Assembly (NCBI GenBank): GCA_025465385.1
Contig: JAODNG010000453.1
Span: 1 to 6,501 of the forward strand
Direction: 5' to 3'
Origin: Pseudonocardiales bacterium
GTDB taxonomy: Bacteria; Actinomycetota; Actinomycetes; Mycobacteriales; Pseudonocardiaceae
DNA: 6,501 nucleotides
The notes below the pieces were generated by a model that worked only from the letters and a program-made list of their open reading frames with translations, made no database searches and had not been told where the DNA came from. Position 1 is the stretch's first letter; each line of letters begins with the position of its first letter. The translations under genes and the position numbers were made by a program. Shown here one piece after another: positions 1 through 6,051 of the stretch.

Positions 1-99
1 CACCGATTGCTATCCGGAATCACCCATAGTGCGCAACTAAGCTACTTAATGTGTCGGGTATACCGCGCTACTGAGGCTGTGGACGGCCACGGATGAGCC

Positions 100-116
100 C
101 GAATGATCCTCATTCG
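100..116. promoter_or_regulatory. Short palindrome, possible operator
   Basis: CGAATGA-TCC-TCATTCG is a perfect 7-bp inverted repeat with a 3-nt spacer, in the non-coding region about 150 bases before tex. Size and symmetry suit a dimeric repressor site or a small hairpin. Nothing in view identifies a regulator, and a site of this size can arise by chance. Confidence 0.3.
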
Positions 117-182
117 TTAACCCTGCGTGCCGCTGACGCGCGGTGCGCAAGGCCGATCCCGAGCGGTGATCGCCCCCCATTA

Positions 183-232
183 GGTTCCACTTTGCGGCTC
201 ATGAGTTCCCGAGACGCACATCGGTTCCACTT
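183..232. repeat. Repeated GGTTCCACTT with a third GTTCC between
   Basis: GGTTCCACTT occurs exactly twice, at 183-192 and 223-232, a 40-bp offset. A third GTTCC core sits between them at 205-209, so the GTTCC cores start at 184, 205 and 224, about two helical turns apart. Two further GGTTC copies follow at 236-240 and 241-245, just before the ribosome binding site. The arrangement could be a set of regulator sites or a leader element for tex; the function is unknown. Confidence 0.35.
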
Positions 233-250
233 GAAGGTTCGGTTCATCTG

Positions 251-258
251 GGAGGAGG
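251..258 (+). promoter_or_regulatory. Ribosome binding site of tex
   Basis: GGAGGAGG contains two overlapping GGAGG cores. The first (251-255) lies 7 nt from the GTG at 263 and the second (254-258) lies 4 nt from it. The second is also 10 nt from another in-frame GTG at 269. The motif supports initiation at 263, with 269 as a close alternative that would shorten the protein by two residues. Confidence 0.75.
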
Positions 259-262
259 TCGC

Positions 263-2632
263 GTGCGCGTGGCAACGGCGTCGCTGAACCAGCGGATCGC
301 TGATGAGCTGGGGGTGCCCGAGCGGCAGGTGAGCGCCGCTGTCGGGCTGCTCGACGGTGGGGCCACCGTGCCGTTCGTCGCCCGGTACCGCAAGGAAGCC
401 ACCGGCGGGCTGGACGACGCGCAACTGCGCACCCTGCAGGAGCGGCTGGACTATCTGCGCGAGCTCGAGGAGCGCCGCACGGCGATCCTGAACTCGATCT
501 GCGAGCAGGGCAAGCTCGACGACGAGCTCGAGGCGAAGATCATGGCGGTCGACTCCAAGGCCCGGCTGGAGGACCTCTACCTGCCGTTTAAGCCTAAGCG
601 CCGGACCAAGGCGCAGATCGCCCGGGAGGCCGGGCTGGAACCGCTGGCCAAGGGGTTGCTCACCGATCCGAGCCAGGAACCACAGGCCGCCGCCGCGCCG
701 TACGTCGATCCCGACAAAGGCGTGCCCGACGCCGCCGCCGCGCTGGACGGCGCCCGCGCCATCCTGGTGGAGCGCTTCGCCGAAGACCCCGACCTGATCG
801 GGTCCCTGCGCGAGCAGATGTGGTCGCGGGGCCGGGTGGTCTCCCGGGTGCGCGACGGTCAGCAGGACGCCGGTGCGAAGTTCGCGGATTACTTCGAGTT
901 CTCCGAGCCCTTCACGAAGCTGCCCTCGCACCGGATCCTGGCGCTGTTCCGGGGGGAGAAGGAGGGCGTGCTCGACATCTCCCCGGAGCCCGAGTCAGAG
1001 CCCGAGACGCCCGGGCCCAGCCGCTACGAGCGGGCCATTGCCGCGCGGTTCGGTGTCGACGACCGGGGCCGCCCGGCTGACCGCTGGTTGGCGGACACCG
1101 TGCGGTGGGCCTGGCGCACCCGGATCCTGTTGCACCTGGGTCTCGACCTGCGGATGCGGCTTCGCCAGTCCGCCGAGCAGGAGGCGGTGCGGGTCTTCGC
1201 CACCAACCTGCGTGACCTGCTGCTCGCCGCGCCCGCAGGTGCTCGTCCGACCATGGGCCTGGACCCGGGTTACCGCACCGGCGTCAAGGTCGCCGTCATC
1301 GACGCCACCGGCAAGGTGGTGGCGACCGAGACCATCTACCCGCATGTGCCACAACGCCGCTGGGACGAGGCGCTCGGCGTGTTGGCGCGCCTCGCCACGA
1401 AGCATCGGGTCGAGCTGATCGCGATCGGCAACGGCACCGCCTCCCGGGAGACTGACAAGCTCGCCGCCGAACTGGTCAAGCAACTCAATGTCACCAAGGC
1501 CGTGGTGTCGGAGGCGGGCGCTTCGGTGTACTCCGCGTCGGCCTATGCCTCCCAGGAGCTGCCCGAACTGGATGTGTCACTGCGCGGCGCGGTGTCAATC
1601 GCGCGCCGGCTGCAGGACCCGCTGGCGGAACTCGTCAAGATCGATCCCAAGTCGATCGGCGTCGGCCAGTACCAGCATGATCTACCCGAAGCTGCGCTGT
1701 CGCGCTCGTTGGACGCAGTAGTGGAGGACTGCGTCAACGCCGTCGGCGTCGACGTCAACACGGCGTCCGCGCCACTGCTGCGGCGGGTGTCGGGCATCAC
1801 CGGCGGCCTGGCGGAAAACATCGTGACGCACCGCGACGCGCACGGCCCGTTTCGCACCCGCCGGGCCCTGGCCGGCGTCCCGCGGCTGGGCCCCAAGGCG
1901 TTCGAGCAGTGCGCCGGCTTCCTGCGCATCCCCGGCGGCGACGATCCACTGGATCGCTCGGCCGTGCACCCCGAGTCCTACCCCGTGGTGCGCCGCATCC
2001 TCACCGCCACCGGGACCGACATCACCACGTTGATCGGCAACACCGCGGTGTTGCGGTCGCTGCGGCCGGCCGACTTCGTCGGTGTCATCGCCGGGGCCAC
2101 CATCGGTCTGCCGACCATCACCGACATCCTGGCCGAGTTGGAGAAGCCGGGTCGGGACCCGCGACCGGCCTTCGCCACCGCAACCTTCGCCGAAGGCGTC
2201 GACAAGATCGCGGATTTGAAGCCGGGCATGGTGCTCGAAGGCATGGTGACGAACGTCGCGGCGTTCGGCGCGTTCGTCGACGTAGGCGTGCATCAAGACG
2301 GTCTGGTGCACGTTTCAGCGATGTCCAAGACATTCGTCAAGGACCCGCGTGACCTGGTGAAGCCGGGGGACGTGGTGCGGGTGAAGGTGCTCGACGTCGA
2401 TGTGCCGCGCAACCGCATCGGGCTTACCCTGCGGCTCGACGACCCGGCCGCGCCCAAGCCGCCGGTCGGCACGCCTCGTAAAGCCGCTGGCAAGCCGGCA
2501 GCCGCCGCCCCTCGCAAAGCTGCCGGCCCGCGCGAAGCCGCCGTCAAGTGGCCGCCAGCTCCCAGTAAACCTTCCGCTAGCGGCGCGCTCGCCGACGCGC
2601 TACGCCGCGCAGGCTACGACGAGCAACGCTGA
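263..2632 (+). CDS. tex: Tex family RNA-binding transcription accessory protein
   Basis: This 789-residue protein has the usual Tex length and domain order. The N-terminal helical region (about 1-230) carries the family motif VPFVARYRKEATGGLDD (36-52) and the block LEDLYLPFKPKRRT (102-115). A YqgF/RNase H-like domain follows at about 328-425 (GLDPGYRTG at 332-340, IAIGNGTASRET at 387-398). The helix-hairpin-helix region spans about 486-560 (VNAVGVDVNTAS; GVPRLGPKAFEQCAGFLRI). The S1 RNA-binding domain lies at about 652-726 (FGAFVDVGVHQDGLVHVS). Tex is a cytoplasmic nucleic-acid-binding protein linked in other bacteria to transcription and RNA processing; its exact biochemical role is not settled. 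After the S1 domain is an Ala/Pro/Lys-rich tail (about 728-771) with three PRKAAG-like units, ending in GALADALRRAGY. The GTG start is supported by a strong ribosome binding site. The gene appears monocistronic and converges on the VOC gene, 20 bp away. Confidence 0.96.
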   Translation: MRVATASLNQRIADELGVPERQVSAAVGLLDGGATVPFVARYRKEATGGLDDAQLRTLQERLDYLRELEERRTAILNSICEQGKLDDELEAKIMAVDSKARLEDLYLPFKPKRRTKAQIAREAGLEPLAKGLLTDPSQEPQAAAAPYVDPDKGVPDAAAALDGARAILVERFAEDPDLIGSLREQMWSRGRVVSRVRDGQQDAGAKFADYFEFSEPFTKLPSHRILALFRGEKEGVLDISPEPESEPETPGPSRYERAIAARFGVDDRGRPADRWLADTVRWAWRTRILLHLGLDLRMRLRQSAEQEAVRVFATNLRDLLLAAPAGARPTMGLDPGYRTGVKVAVIDATGKVVATETIYPHVPQRRWDEALGVLARLATKHRVELIAIGNGTASRETDKLAAELVKQLNVTKAVVSEAGASVYSASAYASQELPELDVSLRGAVSIARRLQDPLAELVKIDPKSIGVGQYQHDLPEAALSRSLDAVVEDCVNAVGVDVNTASAPLLRRVSGITGGLAENIVTHRDAHGPFRTRRALAGVPRLGPKAFEQCAGFLRIPGGDDPLDRSAVHPESYPVVRRILTATGTDITTLIGNTAVLRSLRPADFVGVIAGATIGLPTITDILAELEKPGRDPRPAFATATFAEGVDKIADLKPGMVLEGMVTNVAAFGAFVDVGVHQDGLVHVSAMSKTFVKDPRDLVKPGDVVRVKVLDVDVPRNRIGLTLRLDDPAAPKPPVGTPRKAAGKPAAAAPRKAAGPREAAVKWPPAPSKPSASGALADALRRAGYDEQR

Positions 2633-2652
2633 GCGGCGCGGGTTGTGGAAGC

Positions 2653-3426
2653 TCACGCTGGTGCCACTGGGCTTATCACGGCGAACACGGCACCGTTGGG
2701 ATCCGTCAGGAAGGCAATCCGGCCGTACGGCGTGTCGTGGGGGCCGGCGAGCGCGGAGCCGCCCCCGGCGGTTGCCGCGGTGACCGCAGCATCGGCGTCG
2801 ACCACCGAGAAGTACGCGACCCAGTGCGCCGGTGTGTCGGCCGGGGCGCCCATCATCCCGCCCATGCCGCCGAGCGGGTCACCGTCGAGATGGATGGTGG
2901 TGTAGTCCGCCGGAGCGCCCTCCACCGGTTGGTAGCGGTAGCCGAAGACGTTGGCGTAGAACTGTCGGGCGGCGTCCGGATCCGGCTGCCGGGAGTCGCT
3001 CCACACCAGGCCGCCGGGCTCGTTGTAGATCTCGACGCCGATCGTGGTTGCGGCCTGCCACACGCCGAATACCGCGCCCGCGGGGTCCAGCGCAATGCAC
3101 ATTCGGCCGGCGCCCGGTACGTCCATCGGCTCGGCGAGCAGTGTGCCGCCGTTGGCGGCGATCGACTTGGCGGTGCCGTCCACGTCGTCGCTGGCCAGGT
3201 AGGTCGTCCACGCGGACGGCTGACCCTCGGTCATCAACGGGGCGATGGCGGCGGCCGCACGGCCGTCGACCTGGCAGATCTGGTAGTGGCCGAAGTCAGG
3301 TCCGAGGTCGAGGAACGACCAGCCGAATACGGCCCCATAGAACTCCTTCGCGGCGCCGAGGTCGGGGGCGGAAAGATCGATCCAGCACGGCGTGCCAGTG
3401 GGCCACGGCTGTGAACGGGTGGGCAT
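2653..3426 (-). CDS. Two-domain VOC (glyoxalase/bleomycin-resistance fold) protein, CFP32-like
   Basis: This 257-residue protein contains two tandem VOC domains, at about 11-123 and 138-252. Each begins with a Trp-containing strand (PCWIDL; LVWSD) followed by an AAxxFYxxVFG helix (AAKEFYGAVFGW at 25-36; AARQFYANVFGY at 152-163), and each ends with an xDPxGAVFxV strand (ALDPAGAVFGVW; LTDPNGAVFAV). Length and pattern match the mycobacterial family of M. tuberculosis Rv0577 (CFP32/TB27.3). VOC proteins include lyases, dioxygenases and binding proteins. I cannot assign a substrate, and the classic glyoxalase metal ligands are not clearly all present, so a binding or non-classical role is possible. 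There is no signal peptide. The ATG is preceded by GAAAGGA (3434-3440 on the opposite strand) with a 7-nt spacer. The gene is convergent with tex and divergent from the toxin-antitoxin pair. Confidence 0.9.
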   Translation of the reverse strand: MPTRSQPWPTGTPCWIDLSAPDLGAAKEFYGAVFGWSFLDLGPDFGHYQICQVDGRAAAAIAPLMTEGQPSAWTTYLASDDVDGTAKSIAANGGTLLAEPMDVPGAGRMCIALDPAGAVFGVWQAATTIGVEIYNEPGGLVWSDSRQPDPDAARQFYANVFGYRYQPVEGAPADYTTIHLDGDPLGGMGGMMGAPADTPAHWVAYFSVVDADAAVTAATAGGGSALAGPHDTPYGRIAFLTDPNGAVFAVISPVAPA

Positions 3427-3605
3427 CGTCAGGTCCTTTCGTGGGGCGGTTCAATCGGATGACTGCATGTCTACATCCCCACCCTGACAACGACCGGCCG
3501 TCGGTGGCCCGCCGCACGGGTGCTGGTTGGGTTCTTACCCTGGTCCCTCGGTTCAGCTGTGGTCGCGGGGCTGACCCAGCGGCCGCAACGCAGGGCTCGC
3601 ACTCC

Positions 3606-3634
3606 CTGACAGCAGTCGGACGATCTGTCATGCT
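3606..3634 (+). promoter_or_regulatory. Putative promoter of antitoxin-toxin operon
   Basis: CTGACA (3606-3611) matches five of six bases of the TTGACA -35 consensus. CATGCT (3629-3634), exactly 17 bases later, is a weaker -10 candidate. Initiation about 7 bases past the -10 would fall on or next to the ATG at 3641, which fits the absence of a Shine-Dalgarno sequence before that ATG. This suggests a leaderless transcript, a common arrangement in mycobacteria. The -10 match is poor, so the promoter is a proposal only. Confidence 0.4.
3607..3630. promoter_or_regulatory. Inverted repeat overlapping promoter, probable antitoxin operator
   Basis: TGACAG (3607-3612) and CTGTCA (3625-3630) are perfect inverted copies separated by 12 bases. 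One arm overlaps the putative -35 element and the other reaches into the -10 element. The site is directly before a ribbon-helix-helix antitoxin gene, and such antitoxins usually repress their own operon by binding short symmetric sites over the promoter. The assignment rests on position and symmetry, without a known binding consensus. Confidence 0.45.
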
Positions 3635-3640
3635 GCGCGT

Positions 3641-3889
3641 ATGACCGTGCAGATAGCTGTGAAGCTCGACGACGGGCTGGCCGAGCAGGTCAAAGCTGCG
3701 GCGGAGGACGCGGGGACGAACCTGTCGGAGTGGGTGCGGTCGGCGCTGCAGTACCAGGCCGCGGTGGCCAAGGCGAGACGTGCTCGGGCCGAGGAAGACG
3801 CCCGCGGGCCCGTCTACACAGCCGAGCAGGAAACTGCGTTGATGACAGCTCGTCGCCGTCGGGCGATCGCCGCACTTGACGAGCAGTGA
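3641..3889 (+). CDS. Ribbon-helix-helix antitoxin of a MazEF-like pair
   Basis: This 82-residue protein has a CopG/MetJ-type ribbon-helix-helix N-terminus. Residues 2-9 (TVQIAVKL) form the DNA-contacting strand, 11-25 the first helix (GLAEQVKAAAEDAG), and 27-37 the second (NLSEWVRSALQ). The remainder (about 40-82) is charged and rich in Ala and Arg, with an acidic stretch (AEEDARG, 50-56) and a basic cluster (ARRRRA, 70-75); such tails usually wrap the toxin. The expected roles are neutralising the downstream toxin and repressing the operon. Its stop overlaps the toxin start by 4 bases (GTGA, 3886-3889), suggesting translational coupling. No Shine-Dalgarno sequence precedes the ATG, and a promoter-like sequence ends 6 bases before it, so translation may be leaderless. 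The family call is good; assignment to a numbered MazE group is not possible from this sequence alone. Confidence 0.85.
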   Translation: MTVQIAVKLDDGLAEQVKAAAEDAGTNLSEWVRSALQYQAAVAKARRARAEEDARGPVYTAEQETALMTARRRRAIAALDEQ

Positions 3890-4206
3890 GCGCACCCGGC
3901 GCACCGATCGAGTACGGCCAGGTGTGGGTCTCCCGCGACGGGGTAATGGGCCCGATGAACTATCTCGTCGTGTCCTCGGATGCCTACAACGCCGCGTTCG
4001 GTGACCTGCGGGTGATCGCGGTTGAGGTCGATTCCCGCGCCGTCTACGAGGGCACTTATCGCGAGCCGATCGTCGACGCTGGTACCGCGATGCTCGACCG
4101 GCTGGTATGGGTGGCGCGCACCGTCCTGCAAGAGCAGGTGGCTGAACTTCATCCGGGCCGTCATGCAGCGGTCGCGGCGCAGATCCGCGAGCTGATCGGG
4201 AACTGA
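3886..4206 (+). CDS. Divergent MazF/PemK-type toxin
   Basis: This 106-residue protein follows and overlaps the antitoxin gene, beginning at a GTG inside the antitoxin stop. Length and strand pattern resemble MazF/PemK endoribonucleases: an initial YGQVWVS strand (10-16), YLVVSSDAYNA (26-36) in place of the usual RPxLVLSxxxxN segment, a VIAVEV core strand (43-48), and a C-terminal part like other mycobacterial MazF proteins (AMLDRLVWVARTVL, 68-81; then a helix ending RELIG). MazF toxins cleave RNA at short sequences and arrest growth. Here the conserved Arg-Pro before the second strand is replaced by GPMNY (22-26), and no Thr/Ser is evident at the second catalytic position after the core strand. 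It may therefore be catalytically altered, or simply a remote branch. There is no frameshift or truncation. The identification relies mainly on gene context plus fold-level resemblance. Confidence 0.75.
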   Translation: MSAPGAPIEYGQVWVSRDGVMGPMNYLVVSSDAYNAAFGDLRVIAVEVDSRAVYEGTYREPIVDAGTAMLDRLVWVARTVLQEQVAELHPGRHAAVAAQIRELIGN

Positions 4207-4219
4207 TGCCAGTGGTCAG

Positions 4220-4230
4220 GTGGCTGCCAC
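4220..4230. terminator. Small hairpin in convergent gap
   Basis: GTGG-CTG-CCAC forms a 4-bp stem with a 3-nt loop, 14 bases after the toxin stop and before the stop of the opposing small gene. There is no T-tract. Actinobacterial terminators often lack one, but this stem is short and may mean nothing. Confidence 0.2.
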
Positions 4231-4254
4231 AGCAGCGGATTCCCCAGCGGCCGG

Positions 4255-4548
4255 CTACCAGGTCTGCCACACGTCCAAGTTGTAGAAGTTCGGCGGGCCG
4301 TCACACAGCTTGGCCATCGCAGCGGAGAACTCGCTGGTCTCCGGTCGGTTGGAGTTCTCCATCGCGGCTTGGTAGGAGTCGAACTCGATGATGGTGAGGT
4401 AATAGCCAGGACGGTCCCGGTCGGCGGTGGCGGTCAACCGCTGCACCGTGCTGCCGGCCTCCAGTTGGGCGCGCCTCTCATCGATGAGGGCCTGGACCTC
4501 CTCGATGCGCGATGTCTTGAACTCAACGATCTGAACGAACCCGGCCAT
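4255..4548 (-). CDS. Small dimeric alpha/beta-barrel (ABM-like) protein
   Basis: This 97-residue protein has the size and strand-helix pattern of the dimeric alpha/beta-barrel superfamily that includes antibiotic-biosynthesis-monooxygenase-like proteins. It opens with a strand (FVQIVEFKT, 4-12) and an amphipathic helix (IEEVQALIDERRAQLE, 15-30). A second strand and a Tyr-Tyr segment follow (GYYLTIIEFDSYQAAMENS, 48-66), then a helix (ETSEFSAAMAKLC, 70-82) and a terminal aromatic strand (FYNLDVWQTW). Members include heme-degrading enzymes, small monooxygenases and proteins of unknown role; no catalytic residue assigns a reaction here. The start is the ATG at 4548, preceded by AGGAGG (4554-4559 on the opposite strand) at 5 nt. 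Reading-frame space continues far upstream antisense to the lipoprotein gene, but this ribosome binding site and the fold both support the short form. It is divergent from the lipoprotein gene and shares its upstream region. Confidence 0.8.
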   Translation of the reverse strand: MAGFVQIVEFKTSRIEEVQALIDERRAQLEAGSTVQRLTATADRDRPGYYLTIIEFDSYQAAMENSNRPETSEFSAAMAKLCDGPPNFYNLDVWQTW

Positions 4549-4680
4549 GGCGGCCTCCTGACTGTGGTTGGAGCTTCCCGCTGTCGGGAAGGCCCACCGC
4601 AGAGTCGCCCCAGCGCTACCACCGCACAAGCGGCCAAACCGGGTAAACGCGCGCTGTAGAGGTCGTACACACTGGCAGCC
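4549..4680. promoter_or_regulatory. Divergent upstream region with inverted repeat CTTCCCG-CTGT-CGGGAAG
   Basis: This 132-bp region separates two divergent starts. A perfect 7-bp inverted repeat with a 4-nt spacer lies at 4574-4591, 26 bases before the ATG of the small barrel protein. It could be an operator for one or both genes, or a hairpin in the leader of the leftward transcript. The leftward gene has a strong AGGAGG; the rightward lipoprotein gene has no clear Shine-Dalgarno sequence. A TAG at 4657-4659 in the lipoprotein frame rules out an upstream start there. Promoter elements could not be assigned with confidence. Confidence 0.4.
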
Positions 4681-6045
4681 ATGAGAGCCGTCATCGCAGC
4701 GGTTGTGCTCGTAGCCGTGGCTGGTTGCGCGGCGCCCGGCGTGGCACCGGCGCCACCGCCGATGAGCAGCGCTCGGCCCCCTGGGGCGCCCCCGCCGGCC
4801 GCGATCGGGACCGCTGACTGGCCGACCTACCACCACGACAACGCCCGCACCGGCGTCGCTGATCAGCTGGCCCCGCTCGGGACGCTCCGTGCAGCGTGGC
4901 AAACGAAGCTCGACGGCGCGGTGTACGGCCAACCGCTGGTGATCGGTGACCGGGTGATCGCGGCGACCGAGCACAACACGGTCTATGCGCTGGCGGCCGC
5001 GGACGGGCACGTGTTGTGGTCGGCGTCGCTGGGCCAGCCCATGAACGGCTCGGACCTGCCCTGCGGCGACATCGACCCTCTCGGGATCACCGGCACACCG
5101 GCTTACGACCAGGCCACCGGGCTGGTGTTCGTGGTCGCCGAGACCCAAGGTGGCCGGCACACCCTGGCCGGCGTGGACCTGGCCAGCGGCGCAGTCGGCC
5201 TGCGCCGCGCACTGCCCCCGCCACAAGGTGACGAGATCGCCCACCAGCAACGTTCCGCGCTGACCGTGCTCGACGGCTGGGTGTACGTCGCCTACGGGGG
5301 GTTGTTCGGCGACTGCGCCAATTACATCGGTGCGGTGGTCGCCGCGCCGACCACCGGCACCGGACCGCTGCGCAGCTATGCTGTGCCGACCCCCCGGGAA
5401 GGTGGGATCTGGGCACCTGGTGGCGGCGCCGTCGGCAACGGACGGTTGTTCTACGCGGTGGGCAACGGCGAGTCCACCCAGGATTACGACCACAGTGACT
5501 CGGTACTTGCGCTGGCCCCGCAGCTGAACCTTGCGGACAGCTTCAGCCCCGCGCAGTGGATGGCCGACAACGCCGCCGACCTCGACCTGGGATCGGCCAG
5601 CCCGGCAGTGGTCGGTGACCGCGTGCTCACGGTCGGCAAGCGCGGCGTCGGTTACCTGCTGGACGCAGCCCGGCTCGGCGGTATCGGCGGGCAGCTCACC
5701 AGGACCCCGATCTGCCAAGCCTTCGGCGGTCCCGCGGTGGCCGGCTCGACGGTGTACATCCCGTGCACGGACAGCACCCGTGCGGTGGACCTGGAGCCCA
5801 CCGGTGGGTTGCGAGTGCGGTGGACGGCGTCGGTACCGGCGGACGGGTCTCCGGTCGTCGGCGGCGGCGCGATCTGGGTGACCGACACCGACCACGGCAT
5901 CCTCTACGCCTTGGACCCGACCACCGGCACCCCCCGCCAGCAGATCGCCGTAGGCGACCTCCCCAAATTCGCGTCCCCCACCCTCGCCGACACCCACGCC
6001 TACCTAGGCACCAACACCGGCGTTACCGCGATCGCCGTGCGCTAA
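4681..6045 (+). CDS. Secreted lipoprotein with PQQ-like beta-propeller
   Basis: This 454-residue protein begins with a short type II signal peptide: Arg2, a hydrophobic stretch at 3-14, and the lipobox VAGC with the lipidated Cys at 16. It is expected to be anchored on the outer face of the cytoplasmic membrane. A Pro/Ala-rich linker (17-42) leads to WPTYHHDNARTG (47-58), a typical entry motif of PQQ-like propellers. About seven or eight blades follow, seen as strand pairs ending in xVYALxxxxGxxLW-type units, for example 92-113, 149-170, 200-222, 256-280, 315-330, 357-380 and 398-418. Such propellers (BamB-like, PQQ_2 repeats) act as scaffolds or binding proteins. The sequence is shorter than quinoprotein dehydrogenases and shows no cytochrome CxxCH motif, so an enzyme role is unlikely. 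The ATG is the first start after an in-frame stop; no strong ribosome binding site is seen. The partner is unknown. Confidence 0.88.
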   Translation: MRAVIAAVVLVAVAGCAAPGVAPAPPPMSSARPPGAPPPAAIGTADWPTYHHDNARTGVADQLAPLGTLRAAWQTKLDGAVYGQPLVIGDRVIAATEHNTVYALAAADGHVLWSASLGQPMNGSDLPCGDIDPLGITGTPAYDQATGLVFVVAETQGGRHTLAGVDLASGAVGLRRALPPPQGDEIAHQQRSALTVLDGWVYVAYGGLFGDCANYIGAVVAAPTTGTGPLRSYAVPTPREGGIWAPGGGAVGNGRLFYAVGNGESTQDYDHSDSVLALAPQLNLADSFSPAQWMADNAADLDLGSASPAVVGDRVLTVGKRGVGYLLDAARLGGIGGQLTRTPICQAFGGPAVAGSTVYIPCTDSTRAVDLEPTGGLRVRWTASVPADGSPVVGGGAIWVTDTDHGILYALDPTTGTPRQQIAVGDLPKFASPTLADTHAYLGTNTGVTAIAVR

Positions 6046-6051
6046 CCGACA

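Larger units (their letters stand above)
1..262. other. Non-coding region upstream of tex
   Basis: No convincing gene is visible here. The first 90 bases are less GC-rich than the rest of the window and carry stops in several frames, as expected for an intergenic region. It holds a 7-bp palindrome with a 3-nt spacer (100-116), a repeated 10-mer (183-192 and 223-232), and the purine-rich ribosome binding site just before tex. The self-complementary GGTATACC at 57-64 contains a TATACC that could serve as a -10 element about 190 bases before tex, but no -35 partner is obvious. The gene to the left lies outside the window. Confidence 0.6.
3427..3640. other. Divergent intergenic region between VOC gene and toxin-antitoxin operon
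   Basis: These 214 bases hold the ribosome binding site of the VOC gene at the left end and the likely promoter and operator of the antitoxin gene at the right end. The 8-mer CCCTGACA occurs twice (3482-3489 and 3604-3611), the second copy overlapping the putative -35 element. An imperfect palindrome, ATGT-CT-ACAT (3467-3476), lies on the VOC side. No open reading frame here is convincing. Confidence 0.55.

Noticed and set aside
57..64. GGTATACC palindrome as a -10 promoter element
   Set aside because: The -10 resemblance is partial and there is no -35 at a suitable distance. It would imply a leader of about 190 nt without other support.
93..287. 64-codon plus-strand frame overlapping the tex start
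   Set aside because: Arg-rich composition, no Shine-Dalgarno sequence and no recognised family. A leader peptide is possible but nothing supports it.
110..931. 273-codon minus-strand frame antisense to the start of tex
   Set aside because: Gly/Leu/Arg-rich shadow of the tex frame with no recognisable family or ribosome binding site.
1682..2311. 209-codon minus-strand frame inside tex
   Set aside because: Opposite-strand shadow of the helix-hairpin-helix and S1 regions of tex, with no domain of its own.
3482..3611. Two CCCTGACA copies as a repeated regulator site
   Set aside because: Only 8 bp, 122 bp apart, and in the same orientation. The second copy is explained by the putative -35 element and operator arm.
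3296..4270. 324-codon minus-strand frame across the toxin-antitoxin pair
   Set aside because: Arg/Pro-rich composition with no domain. It overlaps the VOC gene in another frame and two well-supported genes on the other strand.
4255..5997. 580-codon open frame on the minus strand antisense to the lipoprotein gene
   Set aside because: Only its last 97 codons have a ribosome binding site and a recognisable fold. The rest is a low-complexity Arg/Gly/Val-rich shadow of a clear propeller gene, as expected in GC-rich coding DNA.
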